This document shows, one piece after another, positions 1-8,294 of a stretch of DNA of 64,000 bases. The translations under genes and the position numbers were made by a program. Numbering within the stretch: the stretch's first letter is position 1; each line of letters opens with the position of its first letter. The DNA comes from Streptomyces aureoverticillatus. GTDB taxonomy: Bacteria > Actinomycetota > Actinomycetes > Streptomycetales > Streptomycetaceae. The DNA is taken from contig NZ_BMSY01000004.1 of NCBI RefSeq assembly GCF_014649395.1, positions 62,001-126,000 of the forward strand. The letters are read 5' to 3'. The notes below the pieces were generated by a model, which worked only from the letters and a program-made list of their open reading frames with translations, was not told the origin of the DNA and ran no database searches.

Positions 1-2
1 GG

Positions 3-680
3 ATGGACCTCAAAACCCGTGACTTGGCCGGCACCGCCGCCTTCTTCTCGAAGACGCTGGGCTGGCGCTTCACGGTGGACGAGAAGGACTGGCGAAGGGC
101 CACCAAGATAACCGTCGACGGCCACCCGATCGGCAGCGTGAGCGACCTGGCGAACCCGGTCTACCCACCGGAAACACCTGCCCACATCGCCTACTATTTG
201 ACAGTCGACGATGTCGATCGCCGCGCCGAAGTGGCGACGGTGAACGGCGCTCGTCTTGTCGTACCTCCCTTCGATGCGGGCGATCAGGGGCGCATGGCGA
301 CATTGATCGATCCGGTAGGTGCCGCCTTCTCGCTGTGGCAGCCGCGCAACTTCACCGGATGGCAGTTCCCGACCCCCTTGGCGGGTGCCCCGCACCGCAT
401 GGTCCTGACGTGCGACCAGCCTGAGAAAGCCCGGCACTTCTACGACAAGATGACGGGGAGCCCTCTGAACTGCGCCGATTTCATCGCTGCGCGTGGACCC
501 AGCGCATCCGTTCCGCAGTGGGAACTTGCGGTCGCCGTCGAGGATCTGGACAGCATCGCCGTACACGCACACGATCACGGCCAGGACTCGGCCACCTGGA
601 CCCAGAAATCCGGTGCTCGTGTTGTGCGGTTGAGCAGCCCGGAGGGGCTCACATTCCTGGTTCGCCGCCTTGAGCAGTGA
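3..680 (+). CDS. VOC (glyoxalase-like) family protein, possibly cut at its 5' end
   Basis: Two tandem vicinal-oxygen-chelate modules can be read: residues 1-115 (LKTRDLAGTAAFFSKTLGW, then LIDPVGAAFSLWQ) and 125-225 (MVLTCDQPEKARHFYDKMTG, then SPEGLTFLVRR). VOC proteins bind metal and act as glyoxalases, dioxygenases or antibiotic-binding proteins; this two-module type is common in Streptomyces and its substrate is unknown. The first visible codon is ATG at base 3, but the module normally has a few residues before DLKTRD, so the true start may lie left of the window. The neighbour at 731-1762 is convergent. Confidence 0.75.
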   Translation: MDLKTRDLAGTAAFFSKTLGWRFTVDEKDWRRATKITVDGHPIGSVSDLANPVYPPETPAHIAYYLTVDDVDRRAEVATVNGARLVVPPFDAGDQGRMATLIDPVGAAFSLWQPRNFTGWQFPTPLAGAPHRMVLTCDQPEKARHFYDKMTGSPLNCADFIAARGPSASVPQWELAVAVEDLDSIAVHAHDHGQDSATWTQKSGARVVRLSSPEGLTFLVRRLEQ

Positions 681-730
681 CTCGGCCGTCGATCAGGCGG
701 TGGTCGCAGCCCTGACCCAACCCGGCGGAC

Positions 731-1762
731 CTATGCGGTCACAGCACTAGCCGCCCAGTGCGTCGTCGAGGGCCTGTCGATGGGCTTGCCGATGCGCTCG
801 TCGGCGGGCCAGTCGGCGAGGTTCGCGGAGAGCACCACGCGCCGCTCGCCGTCCCGCGTGGTGAACGCGAGCGTGGCGTAGCCGGGGATGCCGCCGGTGT
901 GGCCGATCGCTGTGCGGCCGCAGCTCAGCTTGTGCTCCTTGAGCCCGAGTCCGTACCGCTCGCCGGGCTCCCCGGTGGCCACGGTGCGGTTCATCTCCCT
1001 CCACTGCGCGGGCCGCAGCCGCTCGCCGGACTTCAGCGCCGTGAGCAGCCTGTCCATGTCGCGCGGGGTGGAGACGATCTCCCCGGCCGGGCCGGCGAAG
1101 GACGGGTTGAGAGCGCTGATGTCAGCCTTACCCAGGTAGCCGTGGGTGTGTGGGCCGGGGATGGCGGAGCGGTCGCCGGGTACGAACGTGTGGCGCAGCC
1201 GCAGCGGCGCGATGATCCGGTCCTGCACCTCGGCGGCGTACGAGCGGCCGGTCACGCGCTCGATGATCAGTCCGGCGATGAGGTAGTTGGTGTGGGAGTA
1301 GGCGTAGTCGGTGCCGGGCGGGAGGTCGCCGGGCCTGGCCGCAGCCCGCCGCACCTGATCGGCCATGTCGTAGTAACGGAAGCGCGTACGCACCAACTCA
1401 TTGCCCTGCGGCAGGTCCCGCGCGACGTCGTGCAGCCCGCTGGTGTGCTGGAGCGCCATCCTTACGGTGATCCTGTCGCCCTGGGGTAGCAGTCTCGACG
1501 GCAGACAGCGCGAGAGGGGCGCGTCCAGCGACACCTTGCCTTCCCCGACGAGCCGGAGCAGTGTCACCGACGTGAACAACTTGGTGGCGCTGCCGACGCG
1601 GAAGAGCCCGCCGCGCGGCACCGGCGCCTCTCCGGCTCTCTTCGCACTGCCGGACCTGGCCAGCAGGTGAGCAGAGTCCGGGAGACGCGCATGGTGCCCC
1701 TTGGTGTCGTGTGCCGCGCGATTGCGTACGCCCATCCCACCTCCTGCTTCTCCGCAGGTCAC
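731..1762 (-). pseudogene. Serine hydrolase (class C beta-lactamase/DD-peptidase fold), apparently decaying
   Basis: The penicillin-binding fold motifs are present: SxxK as GSATKLFT, YxN as YSHTN, and HTGG near the end. It is clearly a paralogue of the intact gene at 43267-44439 (shared PGTDYAYSHTNY and VTGRSY segments). Two features suggest decay. The N-terminus (GTG 1762, or ATG 1735) lacks a signal peptide and the usual first strand-helix region before SxxK. Near base 773 the last residues leave the family pattern, but the next frame restores the expected ALDDALGG ending before a stop, as if one base was lost. It could still make a partly active intracellular protein. Enzymes of this family hydrolyse D-Ala-D-Ala peptides, beta-lactams or esters. 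Confidence 0.65.
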
Positions 1763-1941
1763 GGGAGCTAACCCCCGTCCTGGGGCTCGGAATTCCCGAA
1801 CGTTGCCGTCAGGCGCCGGCCGGGGGCCCTGAGCCGGCCCTCCTGCTGCCCTGATGTCACAGGGCTCGTGCGGAACGCTTTTGCTCAGCAGGGCCTCTCA
1901 CTGCCTGTACGGCTGTATCCCTCTGAGAGGAGTTGTTCTGC

Positions 1942-2676
1942 ATGGTGCGTCGCTTTCGTGTGCTGCTGCTCACCGCTCTCGTGCTGGTCGCGGGCTCGGT
2001 GATGTCGTCCGCTCCCGCCTCCGCCGTCATCGGCGGGTCGAAGAGCACCTATGGTCCATGGGCGGTACGCATGCTCGTTGACGGCAAACCGGCGTGCACC
2101 GGGACAGCGGTCGCCCGGGAGTGGATCCTCACCGCCTCACACTGCTTCTACGAGCAGGCACGACCGGTCGCCGACAAGCGGATCTCCTTCCGGGTGGGCA
2201 ATCTCGACATGCGGAGAGGCACGACGGTCCGCCCCATACCCCGCAAGCGCGTGGGCAGCGCGCACGCCGACATGATGCTCGTCAAGGTCCCGCGGATGAA
2301 TGTCCGCACGGCGCGCCTGGCCACGGTCGGCGTCCACCGGGGCCAAGCCGTACGGCAGTACGGCTGGGGCGCCACCTGCACCACGGACGAGAGCGCCTGC
2401 CAGTCCCCCGTTCTCAAGCAGTCGGACCTGAAGGTCGTACGGCCCAACGACCCTCTGTGCGCGGGGCACACCGCCCCGGGCGGCCCCGACTTCTGCATGA
2501 AGAAGGTGTCCGGGATTCCCGCCGGGGGCGACTCCGGAGGCCCGGTGATGACCGTCGGCCCGCGTGGCACCGAAACCCTCATCGGCGTCTTCAACGGCTC
2601 CGACCGGGAGAAGAGCGCCGAGGCCGGGGAGGTATCCCAGCAACTCTCCTGGATTCGCTCAGTCATCCGGCGATAG
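1942..2676 (+). CDS. Secreted trypsin-like serine protease (S1 family)
   Basis: A 244-residue exported chymotrypsin-fold protease. ATG 1942 follows GAGAGGAG at 1925-1932 with good spacing; the in-frame TTG at 1933 abuts the Shine-Dalgarno and is rejected. Signal peptide 1-28 (RR, hydrophobic core, APASA). Catalytic triad: His67 in TASHC, Asp110 in HADMML, Ser198 in GGDSGGP. Cleavage after APASA would expose VIGG, the N-terminus that active S1 proteases normally obtain by removing a propeptide, so the enzyme may be active straight from signal peptidase. There is no Asp six residues before Ser198, so trypsin-like Arg/Lys specificity is not implied. It is monocistronic and its substrate is unknown. 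Confidence 0.9.
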   Translation: MVRRFRVLLLTALVLVAGSVMSSAPASAVIGGSKSTYGPWAVRMLVDGKPACTGTAVAREWILTASHCFYEQARPVADKRISFRVGNLDMRRGTTVRPIPRKRVGSAHADMMLVKVPRMNVRTARLATVGVHRGQAVRQYGWGATCTTDESACQSPVLKQSDLKVVRPNDPLCAGHTAPGGPDFCMKKVSGIPAGGDSGGPVMTVGPRGTETLIGVFNGSDREKSAEAGEVSQQLSWIRSVIRR

Positions 2677-2814
2677 CGCCGACACGGCACGTGGCGCCGG
2701 CAGGGCACCGGCGCCGCGTCATGTCGATCAGCGCGCACGCCTCCGACCAGAATGACCCAGCCGTGCACGTGCTGGCACCGATGGCTTACGGGGTGCCCCG
2801 CCGAAGACAGGTGA

Positions 2815-3183
2815 TCAGTTGAAGACGAGGATGTCCGTGCGCATGGGAATCGGACTTTCCCAGCCAATGTAGACCCCGAAGTGCACGACTCCTTGGCCTG
2901 GGGCGATGCCCCAGATATTCAAGCCTGCGTCTCCGATGAACCGAGTGTTCCCGGCGCTGGGACTGATCTCGCAAACCTCCATGACGACGGTCGAATCAAT
3001 TTCGATGACCCCCCAGTCGATCTTGAGCCTGTGCGTCCCATATGACGGAGTCCATAAGGACCAACCCCGCCATGCCGCCCTGAGGTTGCCACCGATCTCC
3101 GCAAGCCCCTCGGCCTGGGCAGGCAGCGAGGCTTCTGTGATAACGGGGGGTGTGGAGCCAGCAGGTGCGTTCGATGTGGTCAC
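2815..3183 (-). CDS. Hypothetical protein
   Basis: A 122-residue protein with no family I recognise. The GTG at 3183 is preceded by GAGAGGGG at good spacing, so I prefer it over upstream codons of the same frame, whose translation looks non-coding. Residues 1-40 are Pro/Ala-rich and without a signal peptide. The rest is rich in Trp, Ile and Val (for example WGVIEIDSTVVMEVCEI and GVVHFGVYIGWESP), consistent with a small beta-sandwich. It stands alone, convergent with the S1 protease and divergent from the lasso cluster. Confidence 0.6.
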   Translation of the reverse strand: MTTSNAPAGSTPPVITEASLPAQAEGLAEIGGNLRAAWRGWSLWTPSYGTHRLKIDWGVIEIDSTVVMEVCEISPSAGNTRFIGDAGLNIWGIAPGQGVVHFGVYIGWESPIPMRTDILVFN

Positions 3184-3614
3184 GGCAGTTCCCCTCTCAC
3201 GCCCGAGTGGCCCGACGGGCCACCCTGCATCTTGAGTGTCTGCCAGGACACGCGTCCCCATAATCCCGCGAATGGGTGAACTTCCTGAATATCGCGAGTA
3301 TGTCGAGCGAGAGGCCGGACCGTTGGGTCGTCGCCCCGGCGGCGACGGGACGCCTCCGTTTACCAAGAAGGTCGGGAGCCGTTTGCCAGGGAGGTCGGGC
3401 TCCAGGTTCGGACCTCGTACCACCTCGTGTCGCTCGTACTGCCGCAGGTGCGTCCCAACAGTCACAGGACTAGCCTGAAATTACGGCTATGAGGTCGTGA
3501 GGGCATGGGCCCCGAGATCCCCTCCGCGAGGCCGTGTGGGCCTGTCCCCCCACAGAGTTGCAGGCTTCGGGCCGGCATTTCTCCGACTCGCGGTGCGGGA
3601 GGAGGTGTATCACA
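3184..3614. other. Intergenic region upstream of the lasso precursor
   Basis: No convincing gene in any frame. It must hold the divergent promoters of the hypothetical gene and the lasso cluster, but no clear -35/-10 pair or operator stands out. The precursor's ribosome site, GGAGGAGGTG at 3598-3607, ends 7 bases before its ATG. Confidence 0.5.
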
Positions 3615-3734
3615 ATGCGTGCCTACGAGCGCCCCACGCTGACGGCGGCAGGGACCTTCTGGAAGGCCACCGGGATGGCCCTCAAGCGCACCGGTCCCCC
3701 TGACTTCCTCGGCCAGCACAGCATCCTCCGCTGA
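3615..3734 (+). CDS. Lasso peptide precursor (lagmysin-like)
   Basis: A 39-residue precursor. The leader matches the actinobacterial rule: Y4-x-x-P7-x-L9, Gly13, and Thr19-Gly20 of KATG at the usual cleavage position. The tail GPPDFLGQHSILR resembles lagmysin (GSPDLLGGHSLL). The only acidic residue able to close the macrolactam is Asp30. Cleavage straight after KATG would put it at core position 10, outside the known 7-9 residue rings; cleavage one or two residues later gives position 9 (core ALKRTGPPDFLGQHSILR) or 8 (core from Leu23, like lagmysin). The ATG has a near-perfect Shine-Dalgarno. It opens the operon with cyclase, RRE protein, peptidase and exporter. Family assignment is firm; the mature core is inference. 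Confidence 0.9.
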   Translation: MRAYERPTLTAAGTFWKATGMALKRTGPPDFLGQHSILR

Positions 3735-3772
3735 CGTTGCGACGTGACGTCTGACGGGAAACGGAGCCGAAG

Positions 3773-5710
3773 TTGACCGGACAGTCAGATGGACAATCGG
3801 TGGCGGACGGCAACGCCCGCCACCGCTTCGTCAGAGAGGCCGGACTGGCCGAACTCGCCGCTGTGCCCACGTGGTTCGTGGCTCTCCCGGACTGCGCTGC
3901 GGCCGGAGTGGCCGGGGCGCGGCTGCGCGAGTACGCGGAGTACGGGGTCCCGCACCCCTCCGGGCGGCCCTGGCTGCTCGGCGCGGGCCGGGACGGGTTG
4001 GCCCTGGGGCAGGGGCGGGACGCCAAGGTCGCGGTGTTCGGGCAGCACGCCGTCACCGAGGGCGAGCTGGACCGGATCGCGGGGCGGATCGCGGCGAGCG
4101 AGGAGGCGGGGGCCTACGCGGAAAGGCTGGCCGGGAGCTTCCACCTGGTCGCGTCCGTGGGCGGACAAGTGCGGGTGCAGGGCGCGCTGAGCGGGCTCCG
4201 GCGGGTGTACACGGCCGAGGTCGACGGCAGCACGGTGGCCGCGGACCGGGCCGACGTCCTTGCCTTCCTCACGGGAAGGGGGACTGGGGGCAGCGGGGCC
4301 GAACTCGACCACGCACAGCTCGCGTTCCACCTCCTTGACCCCCCGCTGCTGCACCCCCTCACCGACCGCCCCGTGTGGCGCGATGTGACCTTCGTGCCGC
4401 CGGACCACTGTGTGCTGCTCGACCGCGACGGCCGGGCGCGCACCCTCCCCCGCTGGACCCCACCCCCACCGGACCTCCCGCTGACCGAGGGGGCTCGCGT
4501 CGTGCGGGAGGCCCTCGAAGCGGCCGTGGCCGTCCGTACCGCGGGTCAGCAGCTCGTCAGCGGAGACCTCAGCGGCCTGGACTCCACCTCGGTGTGCTGC
4601 CTGGCCGCAGGCCGTACACGGGTGGTGGCCCTCACCGCTGCCAGCCCCGACCCGCTCGACGACGACGTGGAGTGGGCGGTGCGCACCGCGGCGGCCGTGG
4701 GCGGCATCGAGCATCACGTCGTACCGGCCGCCGAGATGCCGTTGATCTACCACGGGCTGCCGGGCATGGACGAGCCGTTCGACGAACCGTGCGGTGTGAT
4801 CGCCGACTCGGCGCGGTGGCTGGCCCTCGCCCGCCGGGCCGCGGCACACGGCTCAGCCGTGCACCTGACCGGCTTCGGCGGCGACGAACTGCTCGGCGCC
4901 AGCACCAGCCACCTGCGAACTCTCCTGCGCCACCGCCCCCTTGAGGCCGTCCGGCAGCTGCGGGGCTTCACCGCGCGCTACCGCTGGTCGCGCCGCCAGG
5001 TGCTGCGGCAGCTGTGCGACACCCGCTCGTACGGCCACTGGCTGGACGCCGCAGCGGGACTCCTCACCGCTCCCCCGCCGTCCGAGAACGCGCCGACGCT
5101 CGACTGGGGGCCGGTGCCGCGGATGCCGCCGTGGGCGACCGGGGAGGCCACAGACGCCGTACGCGCACTGATACGGGACGCGGCACCGGACGCCGAACTG
5201 CTCGCCGAGCGCCGCGGGATCCACGACGACCTGGAGGGGATCCGGAACGCGGCCCGCCCGCTGCGCCCCATCGGGCAGCTCGCGGCCCGCACGGGGATCC
5301 AGTTGGCCGCGCCGTACTACGACGACCGGGTGCTGGACGCCGCACTCGGCGTGCGCCCCGAGGAGAAGCGCACCCCATGGCGGTACAAGCCGCTGCTGCT
5401 GGAAGGCATGCGGGGCGCCGTACCCGAGGTGAGCCTGGCCCGGCAGAGCAAGCCCCCCGGCACCTGCGACCTGGACGGGGCCCTGCGGAAGCACCGCGCC
5501 GAACTCCTGGCCCTGTGGGAGGACTCCAGGCTGGCCCGGCTCGGCCTGGCTGACCCCGTCGCGCTGCGCACGCTGTGCGCACGGCCCCTCACGGAGCACG
5601 GGCGCGGCCTGCACGGCGCGCTCTACCAGGCGGTGGCCTGCGAGGTCTGGCTGCGCACCAGGGAGCGGGCAGCCGCCACCCCCGACCCGGAGGCGAAGAG
5701 CCCATGTTGA
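3773..5710 (+). CDS. Lasso peptide cyclase (asparagine synthetase-like)
   Basis: A 645-residue asparagine-synthetase homologue that would adenylate the Asp side chain of the core peptide and close the macrolactam with the new N-terminus. Residues 1-235 resemble the glutaminase domain, but there is no N-terminal Cys2, as expected of lasso cyclases. The ATP-pyrophosphatase loop is SGDLSGLDSTS near residue 262, and GFGGDELLG lies near 366. Translation starts at TTG 3773 with GGAG six bases upstream; the nearby ATG 3789 is out of frame. It begins 38 bases after the precursor stop and its end overlaps the RRE gene, so the two are translationally coupled. Confidence 0.93.
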   Translation: MTGQSDGQSVADGNARHRFVREAGLAELAAVPTWFVALPDCAAAGVAGARLREYAEYGVPHPSGRPWLLGAGRDGLALGQGRDAKVAVFGQHAVTEGELDRIAGRIAASEEAGAYAERLAGSFHLVASVGGQVRVQGALSGLRRVYTAEVDGSTVAADRADVLAFLTGRGTGGSGAELDHAQLAFHLLDPPLLHPLTDRPVWRDVTFVPPDHCVLLDRDGRARTLPRWTPPPPDLPLTEGARVVREALEAAVAVRTAGQQLVSGDLSGLDSTSVCCLAAGRTRVVALTAASPDPLDDDVEWAVRTAAAVGGIEHHVVPAAEMPLIYHGLPGMDEPFDEPCGVIADSARWLALARRAAAHGSAVHLTGFGGDELLGASTSHLRTLLRHRPLEAVRQLRGFTARYRWSRRQVLRQLCDTRSYGHWLDAAAGLLTAPPPSENAPTLDWGPVPRMPPWATGEATDAVRALIRDAAPDAELLAERRGIHDDLEGIRNAARPLRPIGQLAARTGIQLAAPYYDDRVLDAALGVRPEEKRTPWRYKPLLLEGMRGAVPEVSLARQSKPPGTCDLDGALRKHRAELLALWEDSRLARLGLADPVALRTLCARPLTEHGRGLHGALYQAVACEVWLRTRERAAATPDPEAKSPC

Positions 5711-5973
5711 AGCTGCGCGACGGCGTGTCCCGCGCCGACACCGACTACGGCATCACCCTGCTCGACGAGGACAGCGGGCAGTACTGGAATCTCAACGGAA
5801 CGGGAGCGCTGGTACTCCGTACGCTGCTCGACGGCGGGACGCAGGAGCGGGCCGTCGAACGTCTGACGGGCGAGTACGCGGTGGACGCCGACAGCGCCCG
5901 CGCGGACGTCAGCGAACTCGTCGAGGCGTTGGCCGCCGCCGGTCTCGCGAGAGTCGAGGAGGTGCCCAGATGA
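5704..5973 (+). CDS. Lasso RRE protein (PqqD-like, B1)
   Basis: An 89-residue PqqD-fold protein: the split recognition element of the leader peptidase, which binds the YxxPxL leader and delivers it to B2 and the cyclase. Typical features are an N-terminal beta strand pair (MLKLRDGVSRADTDYGITLLDE), the YWNLNGTGALVLRTLLDGG core, and a C-terminal helix with LVEALAAAGL. ATG 5704 lies inside the last codons of the cyclase gene (7-base overlap). The stop overlaps the next ATG as ATGA, so the biosynthetic genes are tightly coupled. Confidence 0.92.
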   Translation: MLKLRDGVSRADTDYGITLLDEDSGQYWNLNGTGALVLRTLLDGGTQERAVERLTGEYAVDADSARADVSELVEALAAAGLARVEEVPR

Positions 5974-6386
5974 GCACTCCGCAGGCCATCAGGCACCAGC
6001 CGCGCTCGGTGCCGCTACCGCGCCGGGTGCTCGCCCGGCTCGCCGTGGGCTGCGCCCGCGCGCTGGCCCACCTGCCGCCGCGACGGCTTCGGGCCGTCCT
6101 TGACCGGGTGCGGCGAGGTGCCCGGGCCGCCTCGCACGCCGACGCCACGGCAGCCAGGGAGACGGTGACCGCGGTCAGCCTCGCCTGCACCGGGCCCGAG
6201 GGCTGCCTGCCCCGCTCGCTGGCCACGGCACTGCTGTGCCGGGCGCACGGACAGTGGCCGGTGTGGTGCGTGGGAGCGCGGCGACTGCCGCCGTTCGGGG
6301 CGCACGCGTGGGTGGAGGCCGAGGGCGTACCGGTCGGCGAGGACCACCCGGCGGACTACTTCCGCCCTTTCTTCACGGTGCCGTGA
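5970..6386 (+). CDS. Lasso leader peptidase (transglutaminase-like, B2)
   Basis: A 138-residue B2 cysteine protease that removes the leader peptide. The triad is visible: Cys in GCLPRSLA, His in AHAWVEAEG, and an Asp in the [12 protein letters not shown] tail. The N-terminal helical part is basic ([27 protein letters not shown]), as in other B2 proteins, and the length is typical. It starts on an ATGA overlap with B1. Its substrate is the precursor encoded at 3615-3734, whose cleavage site after or near KATG is ambiguous. Confidence 0.92.
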   Translation: MSTPQAIRHQPRSVPLPRRVLARLAVGCARALAHLPPRRLRAVLDRVRRGARAASHADATAARETVTAVSLACTGPEGCLPRSLATALLCRAHGQWPVWCVGARRLPPFGAHAWVEAEGVPVGEDHPADYFRPFFTVP

Positions 6387-6399
6387 ACGACCGCGGGCC

Positions 6400-6468
6400 G
6401 TGAGCGACCGTTCTGTGAGTGACCATGCCATGAGCGACCGTGCCGTCAGCGACCGTGCCATGAGCGCC
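6400..6468 (+). repeat. 15-bp tandem repeat at the start of the exporter gene
   Basis: Units of about 15 bp, consensus GTGAGCGACCGTGCC, start at 6400, 6415, 6430, 6445 and 6460 (last one partial), with a related diverged copy at 6383. In frame they encode (M/V)SDRA. Four units carry an in-frame GTG or ATG, so repeat slippage would change the number of possible start codons without shifting the frame. Confidence 0.8.
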
Positions 6469-8178
6469 ACGACCCGCTCGGGCCTCCGCGAGGTCTACCG
6501 GGTGTTGCGCGGGCACCGGCGCGGCATCTGCCTCGCCGCGGCGCTCACCCTGACCGGCTCCGCGCTCGGCCTGGCGCAGCCGCTCGTGGTGAAGAACGTG
6601 ATCCAGGCGGCGGGCGCGGGCTCGGCCGTCGCGGGCGCGGTGACGCTGCTGGTGGCGCTCTTCCTCGCGCAGGCGCTGGTGCAGGCGGTGGGTCGGTACG
6701 TGATGGTGCGTACCGGCGAGGGGGTGGTGCTGGGTGTGCGGCTCAACCTCGTCGACCGGCTGCTGCGGCTGCCGCTGCGTACCCTCGACCGGCACCGCAC
6801 CGGCGATCTGATCTCCCGTACCGGCACGGACAGCACCGCGCTGCGGCTGCTCATCGCGGAGGGCTTCACCGACGCGGTGACGGGGAGCATCGGGCTGCTC
6901 GGGGTGGTCGCGCTGATGCTCTGGCTGGACTGGCTGCTCTTCCTGGTCGTCCTCGGCATGATCCTGCTCGGCGCCGCGCTGCTGACCACGGCGCTGCGCC
7001 GGATCGAGGGCGCCTCCCTCGCGGCCCAGCAGGCCACCGGCACCATGACCGCCGACCTGGAACGAGCCCTGGTCGCGCTGCGCACGGTGCGGGCCAGCCG
7101 GGCCGAACGCCGCGAGGCAGCCAGGATCGGCGAGCAGGCCCGGGCCGCGTACGCGGCCGGCGTGCGGGTGGGGCGGCTGGACGCGGTGGTCGCCCCGGCC
7201 GTCGAACTCGCCGTCCACGGCTCGTTCCTGGCAGTGCTCCTGATCGGCGGCACCCGGGTCGCGGCGGGCGGCTCGGTCGCGGACCTGGCCGCCTTCCTGC
7301 TCTACATGCTCTACCTGGTCGAGCCGATCGGCGCCGTGTTCCAGGCGGTGAGCAACGTGCAGCAGGGCTCGGGGGCACTGCGCCGGATCACCGAAGTCCT
7401 GGAGCTGGAAGGAGAGTCGGAAACGGGCCAGGTCCCGGGCACGGCTCCGACCCCCGCCAGGGGTCCGCTGCTGCAGTTCCGCGACGTGTGGTTCGGCTAC
7501 GAGCCCCACCGGCCGGTGCTGCGCGGAGCCACCTTCGATGTGCCGCAGCGCGGGCACGTGGCGCTGGTGGGGCTCTCCGGCGCGGGCAAGTCCACCGTCT
7601 TCGCGCTCACCGAGCGGTTCTACGACCCGGACCGCGGGCTCGTCCTCTTCGACGGCCAAGACGTCCGCGACGTACAACGACACGCACACCGCGCCCGGAT
7701 CGGGCTGGTCGAGCAGCACTGCCCCGTGCTGCACGGCACACTCCGGGAGAACCTGACGTACGCCGCACCCGACGCGGACGAGACGGAGCTGCGACGGGCC
7801 CTGGAGCTGGCACAGCTCACCGAGCTGGTCGCCCGCCTGCCCCGCGGCCTGGACACCGATGCCGGCGAGCAGGGCGTCGCACTGTCGGGAGGCGAACGCC
7901 AGCGGATCGCGATCGCCCGCGCCCTGCTGGCCCGACCCCAACTGCTGCTGCTGGACGAGCCCACGGCACATCTGGACGCGGTCAACGAAGCGGCGCTGCG
8001 CACGTCGATCCGGGAGACGGCGAAGGAGTGCGCCCTGCTCGTGATCGCGCACCGCGTGTCCACCGTGCGGGAGGCGGACGTGATCGTGGTGCTGGACGGC
8101 GGGCGGGTGGTGGCGACGGGCCGCCACGGGGAACTCCTCGCCGAGAGCGCCCGTTACCGCGCCCTGTCTCCCGGATAG
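6400..8178 (+). CDS. Lasso peptide ABC exporter (fused permease-ATPase)
   Basis: Up to 592 residues: a type-1 ABC exporter half-transporter that pumps out the mature lasso peptide and gives self-immunity. Six membrane helices occupy about residues 35-320. The ATPase domain has Walker [10 protein letters not shown], signature LSGGERQR, Walker [13 protein letters not shown] and the switch His in VIAHRVS. The start is unclear because the first ~23 codons are a tandem repeat offering GTG 6400, GTG 6415, ATG 6430 and ATG 6460, none with a strong ribosome site. It lies 13 bases after the peptidase and is the last gene of the operon. Confidence 0.9.
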   Translation: MSDRSVSDHAMSDRAVSDRAMSATTRSGLREVYRVLRGHRRGICLAAALTLTGSALGLAQPLVVKNVIQAAGAGSAVAGAVTLLVALFLAQALVQAVGRYVMVRTGEGVVLGVRLNLVDRLLRLPLRTLDRHRTGDLISRTGTDSTALRLLIAEGFTDAVTGSIGLLGVVALMLWLDWLLFLVVLGMILLGAALLTTALRRIEGASLAAQQATGTMTADLERALVALRTVRASRAERREAARIGEQARAAYAAGVRVGRLDAVVAPAVELAVHGSFLAVLLIGGTRVAAGGSVADLAAFLLYMLYLVEPIGAVFQAVSNVQQGSGALRRITEVLELEGESETGQVPGTAPTPARGPLLQFRDVWFGYEPHRPVLRGATFDVPQRGHVALVGLSGAGKSTVFALTERFYDPDRGLVLFDGQDVRDVQRHAHRARIGLVEQHCPVLHGTLRENLTYAAPDADETELRRALELAQLTELVARLPRGLDTDAGEQGVALSGGERQRIAIARALLARPQLLLLDEPTAHLDAVNEAALRTSIRETAKECALLVIAHRVSTVREADVIVVLDGGRVVATGRHGELLAESARYRALSPG

Positions 8179-8223
8179 GGCGGGGCGACACGCCCCCGCG
8201 GAGAGGCCCGCACGCCCCGACCA

Positions 8224-8244
8224 ACTGCTGAAGGCCGCAGCAGT
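8224..8244 (+). terminator. Possible terminator of the lasso operon
   Basis: A 7-bp perfect stem (ACTGCTG / CAGCAGT) with a 7-base loop lies 45 bases after the exporter stop. There is no T tract, which is usual in high-GC actinomycetes. The stem is modest, so this is tentative. Confidence 0.35.
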
Positions 8245-8294
8245 CGAGGACCCTGATCAACCGGCGGCTCACACTCAGGCTCGGACGGCCGCGA

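Noticed and set aside
5575..5703. Longer start for the lasso RRE protein
   Set aside because: The extra residues are an out-of-frame reading of the cyclase end; ATG 5704 gives the family's normal N-terminus.
6373..8127. A 584-codon minus-strand frame opposite the lasso exporter
   Set aside because: Gln/Arg/His-rich translation without family features; the plus strand has all ABC motifs.
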